Below are positions 24,140 to 31,695 of a stretch of 64,000 nt of DNA, in pieces; the stretch's first letter is position 1, and each line of letters starts with the position of its first letter. Source of the DNA: Rhodobacter maris (GTDB lineage Bacteria > Pseudomonadota > Alphaproteobacteria > Rhodobacterales > Rhodobacteraceae); assembly GCF_900217815.1 (NCBI RefSeq), contig NZ_OBMT01000003.1:186001-250000 (forward strand), in the 5' to 3' direction. The notes beneath the pieces were generated by a model, which saw only the letters and a list, made by a program, of their open reading frames with translations, was not told where the DNA came from and made no database searches. Position numbers and translations under genes: made by a program.

Positions 24140-25360
24140 ATGACCGAACCCAGCGCCCCCCTGCCGCTTGCCGGCATCAGGGTGATTGACTACAGCCATT
24201 TTCTTGCCGGGCCGTTCCTGTCGCGCCAGCTCGCCGCGCTTGGTGCCGATGTGATCAAGGTGGAGCGGCCGCGCACGGGCGATGCAGGCCGCGCCTCTCC
24301 CACGCAGCGCGCCGGCGTCTCGGGGTATTTCCTGCAGCAAAACATGGGCAAGCGCGGCCTCTGCCTTGATCTGCGCCAACCTGCAGCGGTGGATCTGATG
24401 CGCCGCCTTGTGGCCAGCGCCGATATCTTCGTCGAGAATTACCGCCCCGGGGCGTTGAAAAAGCTCGGCCTTGGCTATGAGGCGCTCTCGGCGCTCAATC
24501 CGCGGCTGATCTATGCCTCGGTCTCGGCTTTCGGCCATTCCGGCCCGCTCTCGGACCGGCCGGGCTTCGGGCTCATCGCCGAGGCGATGTCGGGCGCAAT
24601 GTCGATCATCGGCACCGAGGGGGCGGCGCCGCCGCTCTTCCGTATGCCGCTTGCGGATATGTATACCGGCAGTCAGGGAGCGACGGCGGTGCTGGCGGCG
24701 CTTCTGTCGCGGATGCAGACCGGGCGGGGCCAGCACATTGACCTTGCGCTTTATGATTGCATGGTCTCGATGCATGATTACGCGCTGCAGGGCTATCTGA
24801 TGTCCGATGGGGCCGAGATGCCCAAGCGCTCTGGCGACAACCTTCCTGATTCAACGGTTTATGGCTGTTTTTCCGCGCCCGATGGCGATCTGGTGATCGC
24901 CGCGCAAGTGGATGAGAGCTGGCTCAGGCTGGCTGAGCTGATGGGTGGTGCGGATCTTGCCGCCGACAGCCGTTTTCATGGCGCTGCCAGCCGCAACGCC
25001 CATAACGTAGAGGCCATTGCGTTGGTGCGGGGCTGGTGCGCCGCGCAGCCAAGCCGCGCGGCGGCGCTGGCCGCGCTTGAGGCGGCGGGGGTTCCCGCCG
25101 CGCCGATCCAGACCATCGACGAGGTGGCGAGGGATCCGCAGATCGCCGCGCGCGGGATGATCCTCGAGCAGGAGCACCCCAGGCTTGGCCGGGTGAAAGT
25201 GCCGAACCTGCCGTTCCATTTTTCCGGCCTCGATCTCGGTACCCCGGAAGCCGCCCCCGCGCTAGGCCAGCACAACCGGGATCTGGCGGCGCAGCTCGGC
25301 TTCAGCGCGGCAGAGATCGCGGCGATGGAAGCGACAGGGGCGCTTTACGCGGAAATCTAG
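24140..25360 (+). CDS. Family III CoA-transferase (CaiB/BaiF type)
   Basis: The 406-aa protein starts with GIRVIDYSHFLAGPFLSRQLAALGADVIKVE, the family signature. The catalytic aspartate lies in LADMYTGSQGATAVL. Such enzymes move CoA between carboxylic acids. The start at 24140 follows CAGGAGG by eight bases, and a possible TTGGGG-N17-TAGCAA promoter lies at 24088-24116. Its neighbours are a LacI-type regulator and an AEC permease gene. The substrate is not evident; activation of an acid linked to the nearby acyl-CoA dehydrogenase is one possibility. Confidence 0.88.
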   Translation: MTEPSAPLPLAGIRVIDYSHFLAGPFLSRQLAALGADVIKVERPRTGDAGRASPTQRAGVSGYFLQQNMGKRGLCLDLRQPAAVDLMRRLVASADIFVENYRPGALKKLGLGYEALSALNPRLIYASVSAFGHSGPLSDRPGFGLIAEAMSGAMSIIGTEGAAPPLFRMPLADMYTGSQGATAVLAALLSRMQTGRGQHIDLALYDCMVSMHDYALQGYLMSDGAEMPKRSGDNLPDSTVYGCFSAPDGDLVIAAQVDESWLRLAELMGGADLAADSRFHGAASRNAHNVEAIALVRGWCAAQPSRAAALAALEAAGVPAAPIQTIDEVARDPQIAARGMILEQEHPRLGRVKVPNLPFHFSGLDLGTPEAAPALGQHNRDLAAQLGFSAAEIAAMEATGALYAEI

Positions 25361-25373
25361 ATCGCGAAGCCCG

Positions 25374-26288
25374 TCAAATCTCCAGGAAGGCGACGAGCCC
25401 GGTCAGGGTGAAAAAGGAGACCGCGGTGGTGAGGATCAGCGCGGTCGCAGCCAGTTGCGGACGGCCGTAATTCAGCCCGAAAAGCGCAAAGCTGCTCATC
25501 ATCGGCACTGCGGCATTGAGAATGCCTGCGCGTGCGAGCACCGGATCGACCGAAAAGGCGAGCATCGCCGCGCCAACGAGCGCCGGGAACACCACGAGCT
25601 TGAGCGGCACAAGCCGCACCGCCGCCCAGCCGAGCGCGCCGGGAGACAGCTCGGCCACTGCGGCGCCGATCACCAAAAGCGCCACGGGGGCCGCGACCGG
25701 GTTCAGCATCTCGAAAGTGCGCGCCAGTGTTTCGGGGAGGGGGAGGCCTGTCGCCGCATAACCGAGCCCCGCGACCGAGGCGATCAGCAGCGGGTTGCGC
25801 AAGGTGGTGGCGGCAAGCCGGCCAAAGCTAACGCGCCCGCCCGCGGTTTCCATCAGTCCGATCGCGAGCGGCAAGGTGACAAGGTTTTCGACCAGAAGAT
25901 GCAGCGCAAACACGCGAAAGGCGGTGTCGGCGCCAAACACCATCGTCACGACAGGCAGCCCGAAATAGGCCGAGTTGGAAACCGAGGCGCCCATCGCCTC
26001 CAGCCCGGCATCGGCGCGGCTGTTGCCAAGGCCAAGCGAGAGCGCGAGCGTGAGGCCCCAGATCGCCACCGAGGCTGCGGCATAGGCGGCGAGATAATCG
26101 AGGCGCAATGTCTCGTGAAGCGGCGCCCGGGCAAGGGCATAAAAAAGCGTGGCCGGGATGAACACACGCAGCACGAGCCGGCCGAGCGAACCCATCTCGC
26201 CTCCCGCCACCCAGCGCGTACGCACCACCGCCCAGCCTATCGCCACAAGCAGATAGACGGGTAGCAAGAGCGCAAGAACGGTCAGCAT
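25374..26288 (-). CDS. AEC-family permease (auxin efflux carrier type)
   Basis: This 304-aa membrane protein has about ten hydrophobic helices in the AEC arrangement, opening LTVLALLLPVYLLVAIGWAVV. Bacterial AEC members move small carboxylates such as malate or malonate. It lies four bases after aroQ on the same strand, so the two form one transcript. Transport of quinate, shikimate or a related acid is inferred from that link. The ATG at 26288 is preferred over a longer frame overlapping aroQ. Confidence 0.85.
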   Translation of the reverse strand: MLTVLALLLPVYLLVAIGWAVVRTRWVAGGEMGSLGRLVLRVFIPATLFYALARAPLHETLRLDYLAAYAAASVAIWGLTLALSLGLGNSRADAGLEAMGASVSNSAYFGLPVVTMVFGADTAFRVFALHLLVENLVTLPLAIGLMETAGGRVSFGRLAATTLRNPLLIASVAGLGYAATGLPLPETLARTFEMLNPVAAPVALLVIGAAVAELSPGALGWAAVRLVPLKLVVFPALVGAAMLAFSVDPVLARAGILNAAVPMMSSFALFGLNYGRPQLAATALILTTAVSFFTLTGLVAFLEI

Positions 26289-26292
26289 CGGC

Positions 26293-26733
26293 TTATTTCG
26301 ACAACAGCGAGCAGGCGCGGCGCAGGCAAAGCTCATAACCCTCGATGCCGAATCCAGCCATCACGCCATCGGCGCGCGCGGAGATGAAGCTGTGATGACG
26401 GAAGGGCTCGCGCTTGTGCACATTCGAGATGTGGCATTCGAAAACGGGCCCCTCATAGGCGTAGAGCGCGTCGAGGATGGCGACCGAGGTGTGGGTGAAG
26501 GCGCCGGGGTTGATGATGATTGCCGCGGCCTTCTCGCGCGCCTCATGGATGGTGTCGATCAGCACGCCCTCGTGGTTCGACTGGAAGCAGGCGACGGTGA
26601 AGCCGAGACTTTCGGCGAGCGTGGCACAGCGCGCCTCGACATCGGCGAGCGTTTCAGACCCGTAGATCGCGGGCTCGCGCTTGCCGAGCAGGTTCAGGTT
26701 CGGACCGTTCAGGATGTAGATGGGTTTCGACAC
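26293..26733 (-). CDS. aroQ: Type II 3-dehydroquinate dehydratase
   Basis: The 146-aa protein is a typical type II dehydroquinase. It shows [18 protein letters not shown] with the catalytic arginine and tyrosine, [18 protein letters not shown], and [17 protein letters not shown] with the active-site histidine. It removes water from 3-dehydroquinate to give 3-dehydroshikimate. Such enzymes serve aromatic biosynthesis or quinate breakdown. The permease, dehydrogenase and dehydroshikimate dehydratase genes nearby favour a catabolic role. The start is GTG at 26733 with AGGAGG five bases upstream. Confidence 0.95.
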   Translation of the reverse strand: MSKPIYILNGPNLNLLGKREPAIYGSETLADVEARCATLAESLGFTVACFQSNHEGVLIDTIHEAREKAAAIIINPGAFTHTSVAILDALYAYEGPVFECHISNVHKREPFRHHSFISARADGVMAGFGIEGYELCLRRACSLLSK

Positions 26734-26951
26734 TCGGGCCTCCTGCCGCTGCTTCGGGGCGAGCCTAGCGCGCGCCGGGCGCGAGAGCCATGGCAATCAC
26801 GAAAACCTGTCCGGGGGCCGGGCATCGCCGCGAAAAATGTGCCGGATTTGACGGAGTGCGGCAAAACTCATGGTCGTGACCGGTCCGGGGGGCTAGGGTG
26901 GCCAGATTAGCGGCCCGCGGGCCGCGCTTTGGCCAAAACGGAAATCGGATC

Positions 26952-27809
26952 ATGACTTCGTCTGAAATGCCGCGCAGCCTGCGCCTTGGCCTGATCGGTG
27001 GCAACATCACTGCAACACGCTCACCGGCGCTGCATGTTGTCTGCGGGCTCTCTCTGCGCTGCAATGTCACTTACGACCTAATCATTCCGGCGGAGCGCGG
27101 CAAGGGCTTTGCCGCGGTGCTCGCCGATTGCGCGGCGCAGGGGTTCGACGGAGTGAACGTGACCTATCCGCACAAGGAGGAGGCCGCGTCGCTGGTGGCG
27201 CCGGGCGATGCGGTGGTGGCGGCGATGGGAGCGGCGAATACGGTGAAGTTCACGCCCTCCGGACCCCTCGCGTTCAATACCGATTACGCGGGCTTCAAGG
27301 CGGCCTATCATGCGGCCTTCGGGGCGGTTTTGCCGGGGCGGGTGATGGTGCTCGGTTCGGGCGGCGTGGGGCGTGCGGTGGCCTTTGGCCTTGCCGATCT
27401 GCATGCAAGCGAGCTTGTGCTCGTCGACCGGGAGCCAGCCAAGGTGGCACGCCTTGCCGAAGCGCTGCGCGCCTATGCGCCGCTTTTGAAGGTTGTTTCG
27501 GGGCATTCGGGGGTCGAAGCAGATCTGAAGGGGTTTGACGGCGTCGTCAATTGCACGCCGCTCGGCATGGTCGGGTGTCCGGGCTCGGCGCTGCCCGAAG
27601 GAGTGCGCGGTGCGCTGCGCTGGGCTTTCGATGCCGTCTATACGCCGATCGACACCCGCTTTCGCGCTCAGGTGGAGGGGCTCGGCGCCCGGTTCCTGAG
27701 CGGTTACGAGCTCTATTTCCATCAGGGCATCAACGCTTTCGAGATCTTCTCGGATCTGCATGTGAGCGACCCGGGCTGGGTGCGCGAGATCATCCAGCGC
27801 GGGAGCTGA
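26952..27809 (+). CDS. Shikimate/quinate dehydrogenase family protein
   Basis: The 285-aa protein follows the AroE fold. The N-terminal substrate domain has NVTYPHKE, with the catalytic lysine, and FNTDYAGF, with the catalytic aspartate. The C-terminal Rossmann domain has VLGSGGVGRAV. The usual SxS substrate motif is altered (TATRSPALH), as in quinate- or shikimate-catabolic relatives rather than housekeeping AroE. It oxidises or reduces the shikimate/dehydroshikimate or quinate/dehydroquinate pair. It is divergent from aroQ and convergent with tctA. Choosing between quinate and shikimate from sequence alone is not safe. Confidence 0.9.
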   Translation: MTSSEMPRSLRLGLIGGNITATRSPALHVVCGLSLRCNVTYDLIIPAERGKGFAAVLADCAAQGFDGVNVTYPHKEEAASLVAPGDAVVAAMGAANTVKFTPSGPLAFNTDYAGFKAAYHAAFGAVLPGRVMVLGSGGVGRAVAFGLADLHASELVLVDREPAKVARLAEALRAYAPLLKVVSGHSGVEADLKGFDGVVNCTPLGMVGCPGSALPEGVRGALRWAFDAVYTPIDTRFRAQVEGLGARFLSGYELYFHQGINAFEIFSDLHVSDPGWVREIIQRGS

Positions 27810-27865
27810 CGGGGCGAGGCGGCACCGCTGTTTTGCATGGGCATGCCCTGCGCGGGGGGGCCGGA

Positions 27866-29383
27866 TCAGGCTTCATCCTTGCCGGGCCGGCGGCGGTGCA
27901 GCCGCGTCTTCAGCATCGGCCAGAGCGGCGTCGAGGTGAATAAGATCGCCAGCACCGCGAGGAAGAGCGTCAGCGACAGGGGCGAGGTGAGAATGCCGTG
28001 CATCAGCCCGCCCAGGCTCTCGCGCTCGGAGATGATCGCGCGGCGCCAGTTGTCGTCGATCAGCCGCGACAGGATCACGCCGAGGATCACCGGGCCGAGT
28101 TGGTAGCCATAAAGCTTCATGAAATAGCCCAGCACCCCGAAACCCAGCATCCAGTAGACATCGGTCAGGGAATTGTTCACCGCAAAGGCGCCGATGATCG
28201 ACAAGAGCAGGATCAGCGGAAACAGCATCGCGCGCGGCAGCTCCACCACCTTCACGAAGAGCCGGATACCCGTCAGGCCGAAGAGCAGCATGAATCCGAC
28301 CGCCAGCACCAGCGCGCCGAGGATGAACCAGAACATTTCGGGGCGCTCGATCATCAGCATCGGGCCGGGGTTCAGCCCGTGGATGAACATGGCGCCGATG
28401 ATGATGGCGGTGACGGAATCGCCCGGAATGCCCAGTGTCAGCATCGGGATGAAAGCGCCGCCCACAGCCGCGTTATTCGCGGTTTCGGGGGCGACGAGCC
28501 CCTCTTGCGCGCCTTTGCCAAAGGGCACTTTCGGGTTGCGGGTCACGCGTTTGGCATGGTCGTAGGCCATCAGGGCCGCGATATCGCCTCCGGTGCCGGG
28601 CAGGGCGCCGATGATCACGCCGATCGCCGAACTTTGCAGCGAGAGCGGCAGGAATTTTACCACGGCGCGCCAGGAGGGGATCACGCGCGAGATCTTCTGT
28701 TTCACCGCGGGGGTGTCGATGTGCTGGAGCTGCATCAGCGCTTCGGACACGCCGAACAGCCCGATCATCACCGCGACGAAGGAAATGCCGCCCCAAAGCT
28801 CGACATGGCCAAAGGTGAAGCGCTCCTCGGCGGTGAGCGGGTCGAGCCCGACACAGCCGATGGTGAGGCCGAGCGCGCCAGCAAAAACGCCCTTGATCAG
28901 GCTCTCGCCGGAGAGCGAGCCGACCAGCAGAATGCCGAGCACCGCAAGCAGCAGGTAATCGCGCGGCTGGAAGCGGATGGCGAATTCCGAAACGGCGGGG
29001 GCGGCAAGGCCGAGCACCGCAATGCCAACGAGCCCGCCGAGCGCCGACATCGTCGTGGAAAGCCCGATCGCCTCGCCCGCGAGGCCCTTTTTGGCGAGCG
29101 GATAGCCGTCGAGCGCGGTGGCGATGGCGGAGGGCGCGCCGGGGATGTTGAGCAGGATCGCCGTGCGCGAGCCGCCGTAAACGCCGCCCATATAGATGCC
29201 GATCATCAGCGCGAGCGCGTCATACATCTCCCAGCCGAAAGTGAAGGAGATCAGGATCGACACCGCCATGGTGACCGAAAGCCCCGGAATCGCGCCGATA
29301 TAGATGCCCGCAAACGTGCCAAGCCCAACGAGGCCCAAAAGCTGCGGGTCGATCCAGCTCATGAAGAAATGCGCAAAATCCAT
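27866..29383 (-). CDS. tctA: Tripartite tricarboxylate transporter large permease (TctA)
   Basis: The 505-aa protein has about twelve membrane helices and TctA signatures. These include IPGLSVTMAVSILI near the start, YGGSRTAILLNIPGAPSA, and LGIPGDSVTAIIIGAM in the second half. TctA is the main translocation subunit of the TctCBA system, which imports carboxylic acids with a periplasmic binding protein. The ATG at 29383 overlaps the tctB stop by one base. An upstream continuation of the frame runs through tctB and is spurious. Confidence 0.94.
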   Translation of the reverse strand: MDFAHFFMSWIDPQLLGLVGLGTFAGIYIGAIPGLSVTMAVSILISFTFGWEMYDALALMIGIYMGGVYGGSRTAILLNIPGAPSAIATALDGYPLAKKGLAGEAIGLSTTMSALGGLVGIAVLGLAAPAVSEFAIRFQPRDYLLLAVLGILLVGSLSGESLIKGVFAGALGLTIGCVGLDPLTAEERFTFGHVELWGGISFVAVMIGLFGVSEALMQLQHIDTPAVKQKISRVIPSWRAVVKFLPLSLQSSAIGVIIGALPGTGGDIAALMAYDHAKRVTRNPKVPFGKGAQEGLVAPETANNAAVGGAFIPMLTLGIPGDSVTAIIIGAMFIHGLNPGPMLMIERPEMFWFILGALVLAVGFMLLFGLTGIRLFVKVVELPRAMLFPLILLLSIIGAFAVNNSLTDVYWMLGFGVLGYFMKLYGYQLGPVILGVILSRLIDDNWRRAIISERESLGGLMHGILTSPLSLTLFLAVLAILFTSTPLWPMLKTRLHRRRPGKDEA

Positions 29384-29895
29384 CACTTGCCCCCGCCCGA
29401 GAAGAGTGCAGCGATATAGGCCAGAATCTCGCGCTCGGGCACCAGCCCCTCGGGCATCAGCACGGAGAAGACGAGGCGGAACACCACATAGACGAGGATG
29501 AGCGAAAGCGCCGCAAAGCCTGCCGCGCGCCACAGCGCGCAGCGCATCATCGCCCAGGTCGAGAGTGTCAGGAACAGAAAGGAGGTGGGCAAAAAGCCCA
29601 CGGGTTTCAGCGCCAGCGCATAAAAGCCCATCAGTATCGCGGTCAGGATCACGAAGCCCGGAAAGATCGCGCGCCAGCCATGCTCGAGGCTGTGTGGCAG
29701 CCGGAAGGTGCGCAGCGCGATGACAACGGAGGTGATCGCCATCACCCCGGTCACGAAAATCGGAAAGCTGCCGGGTTCGGCCAGCCCCGCAAAGCCCGAG
29801 ATCCCGGTTGCGGTGTGAAACAGGAACAGGCTTGCCGCCACCATCAGAACGGAAAAGAGCCGTTCTCCGGGCAGCCTGCGGCTGGGGTCGTGCAT
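29383..29895 (-). CDS. tctB: Tripartite tricarboxylate transporter small permease (TctB)
   Basis: This 170-aa membrane protein has four hydrophobic helices with the loose conservation typical of TctB, including EPGSFPIFVTGVMAI and LKPVGFLPTSFLFL. It partners TctA in the inner membrane. It is transcribed after tctC across a 66-base gap containing a strong hairpin, and overlaps tctA by one base. The start at 29895 follows GAGG by five bases; a longer frame adds eight residues. Confidence 0.9.
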   Translation of the reverse strand: MHDPSRRLPGERLFSVLMVAASLFLFHTATGISGFAGLAEPGSFPIFVTGVMAITSVVIALRTFRLPHSLEHGWRAIFPGFVILTAILMGFYALALKPVGFLPTSFLFLTLSTWAMMRCALWRAAGFAALSLILVYVVFRLVFSVLMPEGLVPEREILAYIAALFSGGGK

Positions 29896-29913
29896 CGGGG
29901 CCTCCTCGCAAGG

Positions 29914-29944
29914 GAACACCGCCCCCGGTCGGAGGGCGGTGTTC
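29914..29944 (-). other. Stem-loop between tctC and tctB
   Basis: An 11-base perfect inverted repeat (GAACACCGCCC / GGGCGGTGTTC) encloses a nine-base loop just after the tctC stop. There is no T run on the coding strand. A role in stabilising the tctC part of the message is inferred. Confidence 0.65.
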
Positions 29945-29961
29945 GGCGTCTTACAGCAAAC

Positions 29962-30960
29962 TCACGGACGCGGAATGCCGAACTCTTCGGGCGATGTCTT
30001 GGCGATGCCGGCATCCTGCACGAGCCAGGAGGTGACCGATTGCCATTTCGCCATATATTCCTTGGCCGCGTCGCCAGTCAGGTTGAGCGGCAGGTAGGCG
30101 CGGTTGTCGAGCAGTTCGACAAAGTCAGGGGCCTTGGCGCCTTCCAGATAGGCGTTCGAAAGCTTGGTCACCACCTCCTCGGGGGTGCCCGCCTTCACGA
30201 AGACACCGAAGAACGGACCCCAGGGCAGATATTTGCCATAGCCCGGAAAATCTTCGGTGATCGGCGCCACATCGGGGATGGCGGCATTCGGTGTCGCATC
30301 GACAAGGGTGAGCACCTTCATCCGGCCGCCTTTGATGCCCTCGAGCGCGGCGCCGAGCACCGCGGGCATCACATCGATGGCGCCGCCCTGCAATGCGGTG
30401 AGGGCCGGGCCGTCGCCATCATAAGGCACGAAGGTCGCAGGCAGGTCCACTTCGGCGCTCAGCATCGCGGTGACGACCGAGGGCAGGCCGCCCGGGCCGG
30501 TCGAGCCGAATTTCACCTCATCGGGGTGGGCCGCCATATAATCGACAAGCTCGCGGAAGCTGTTGTAGGGCGCATCCGGCCGCGCCACGAGGATCGGCAC
30601 GCCGCGCGCAAGCAGCGCCACCGGCTCGAAATCGCTGTTATAGTCGAATTTGCCGAGCCCCATCACCTTGTAAAGCATCGGGTTTTCGGCGCCCATCAGG
30701 ACGGTGTAGCCATCGGCGGGCTGAATCATGGTATATTTGGTGGCAATCGCACCGACGCCGCCGGTCATGTTCTGCATCACGACCTTGCCGCCGAGGATGT
30801 CTTCGGCATGCGGCGTCACCGCGCGCATCACCGCATCGGTCGAGCCACCGGCGCCCCACTGGATGATACCCTGGATTTCCTTCTCCGGATATTCGGCCAG
30901 CGCCGCGCCCGCGATCACGAGCGCCGCAACAGAGACCGCTCCGAACAGCTTCAGTTTCAT
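29962..30960 (-). CDS. tctC: Tripartite tricarboxylate transporter binding protein (TctC)
   Basis: The 332-aa periplasmic protein has a signal peptide (MKLKLFGAVSVAALVIAGAALA) and the TctC fold, with GGSTDAVMRAVTPHAE and FGSTGPGGLPSVVTAML in the ligand region. These receptors bind carboxylates and small acids with great variety. Next to shikimate/quinate genes, an alicyclic or aromatic acid is a sensible guess. The gene is first in the tctCBA operon and is followed by a hairpin. Its promoter should lie in the 158-base gap before putR. Confidence 0.92.
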   Translation of the reverse strand: MKLKLFGAVSVAALVIAGAALAEYPEKEIQGIIQWGAGGSTDAVMRAVTPHAEDILGGKVVMQNMTGGVGAIATKYTMIQPADGYTVLMGAENPMLYKVMGLGKFDYNSDFEPVALLARGVPILVARPDAPYNSFRELVDYMAAHPDEVKFGSTGPGGLPSVVTAMLSAEVDLPATFVPYDGDGPALTALQGGAIDVMPAVLGAALEGIKGGRMKVLTLVDATPNAAIPDVAPITEDFPGYGKYLPWGPFFGVFVKAGTPEEVVTKLSNAYLEGAKAPDFVELLDNRAYLPLNLTGDAAKEYMAKWQSVTSWLVQDAGIAKTSPEEFGIPRP

Positions 30961-31083
30961 GTCTTCTCCTCCCAGAGTCGCCTTGCCCGCCGTGGCGCGG
31001 GTGCCGGGAGAGTTTCCGATACGGCAAGGGGCGTCAAATGTTAAAATCGTCGCCCGAGCCGCACCTGTGCCCTATTTGGCCCC

Positions 31084-31107
31084 GCACCTGACCAAATGGA
31101 CAGGTGC
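31084..31107 (-). other. Inverted repeat after putR
   Basis: GCACCTG and CAGGTGC are perfect arms around a ten-base loop, 12 bases beyond the putR stop. It may help end putR transcription, though no T run is present. Confidence 0.35.
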
Positions 31108-31118
31108 TTCCGGCGCGG

Positions 31119-31583
31119 TCACAGGCTGGGCGTATTTTGCTCCACGACGGCCTCCATCGCGACATAGCTTGAGGTTGCCGCAACATGTGGCAGGGTCGAA
31201 AGCTGCTCCCCCATGATGCGGCGGTAATCGGCCATGTCACGCGAGCGGATCTTGAGCAAGTAATCGAACCCGCCCGCGATCATGTAGCATTCTTCCACTG
31301 CGTCGATGGCCCGCACCGCGGCATTGAACTGTGAAAGCGCCTTTTCGCGCGTGTCGGTGAGCCGCACCTCGACAAAGGTGACATGGCTGAGCCCGAGCTT
31401 GAGCGGGGACAGGATCGCCCGGTAGCCGGTTATCAGCCCCATCTCCTCCATCGCGCGGATCCGCGCCGCCACCGGGGTCTTGGAGAGCCCGACCTTGCGG
31501 CCAAGCTCGGTGATGGCGATGCGCGCATTGGCGGTGAGCGCGTTCAGGATCTTGCGGTCGGTCGAATCGAGCGGGTCAGTCAT
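31119..31583 (-). CDS. putR: Lrp/AsnC-family regulator, probable proline-utilisation activator
   Basis: The 154-aa protein has an N-terminal helix-turn-helix (LDSTDRKILNALTANARIAITELGRKVGLSKTPVAARIRAM) and a C-terminal RAM ligand domain. It is divergent from putA across 112 bases, the arrangement of PutR in Rhodobacter and rhizobia. There it activates putA in response to proline. A perfect inverted repeat in the shared gap is a likely binding site. The name depends on the neighbour; the family itself is certain. Confidence 0.9.
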   Translation of the reverse strand: MTDPLDSTDRKILNALTANARIAITELGRKVGLSKTPVAARIRAMEEMGLITGYRAILSPLKLGLSHVTFVEVRLTDTREKALSQFNAAVRAIDAVEECYMIAGGFDYLLKIRSRDMADYRRIMGEQLSTLPHVAATSSYVAMEAVVEQNTPSL

Positions 31584-31634
31584 GCCTGAATTCCGGCTGA
31601 ATAATGTTCTCTTGGGCTATGATAGTGACATGCT

Positions 31635-31651
31635 ATGGACGCATCGTCCAT
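31635..31651. promoter_or_regulatory. Candidate PutR operator overlapping the putA promoter
   Basis: ATGGACG-CAT-CGTCCAT is a perfect 17-base interrupted palindrome. It overlaps a possible TATGGA -10 (31634-31639) whose -35 would be TTGGGC at 31612-31617, 16 bases away. It lies 45 bases before the putA ATG. Confidence 0.5.
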
Positions 31652-31695
31652 GAGCCACGTGATAGAATCGCGCAAATGCCCAAGGAGCGCGTCCG

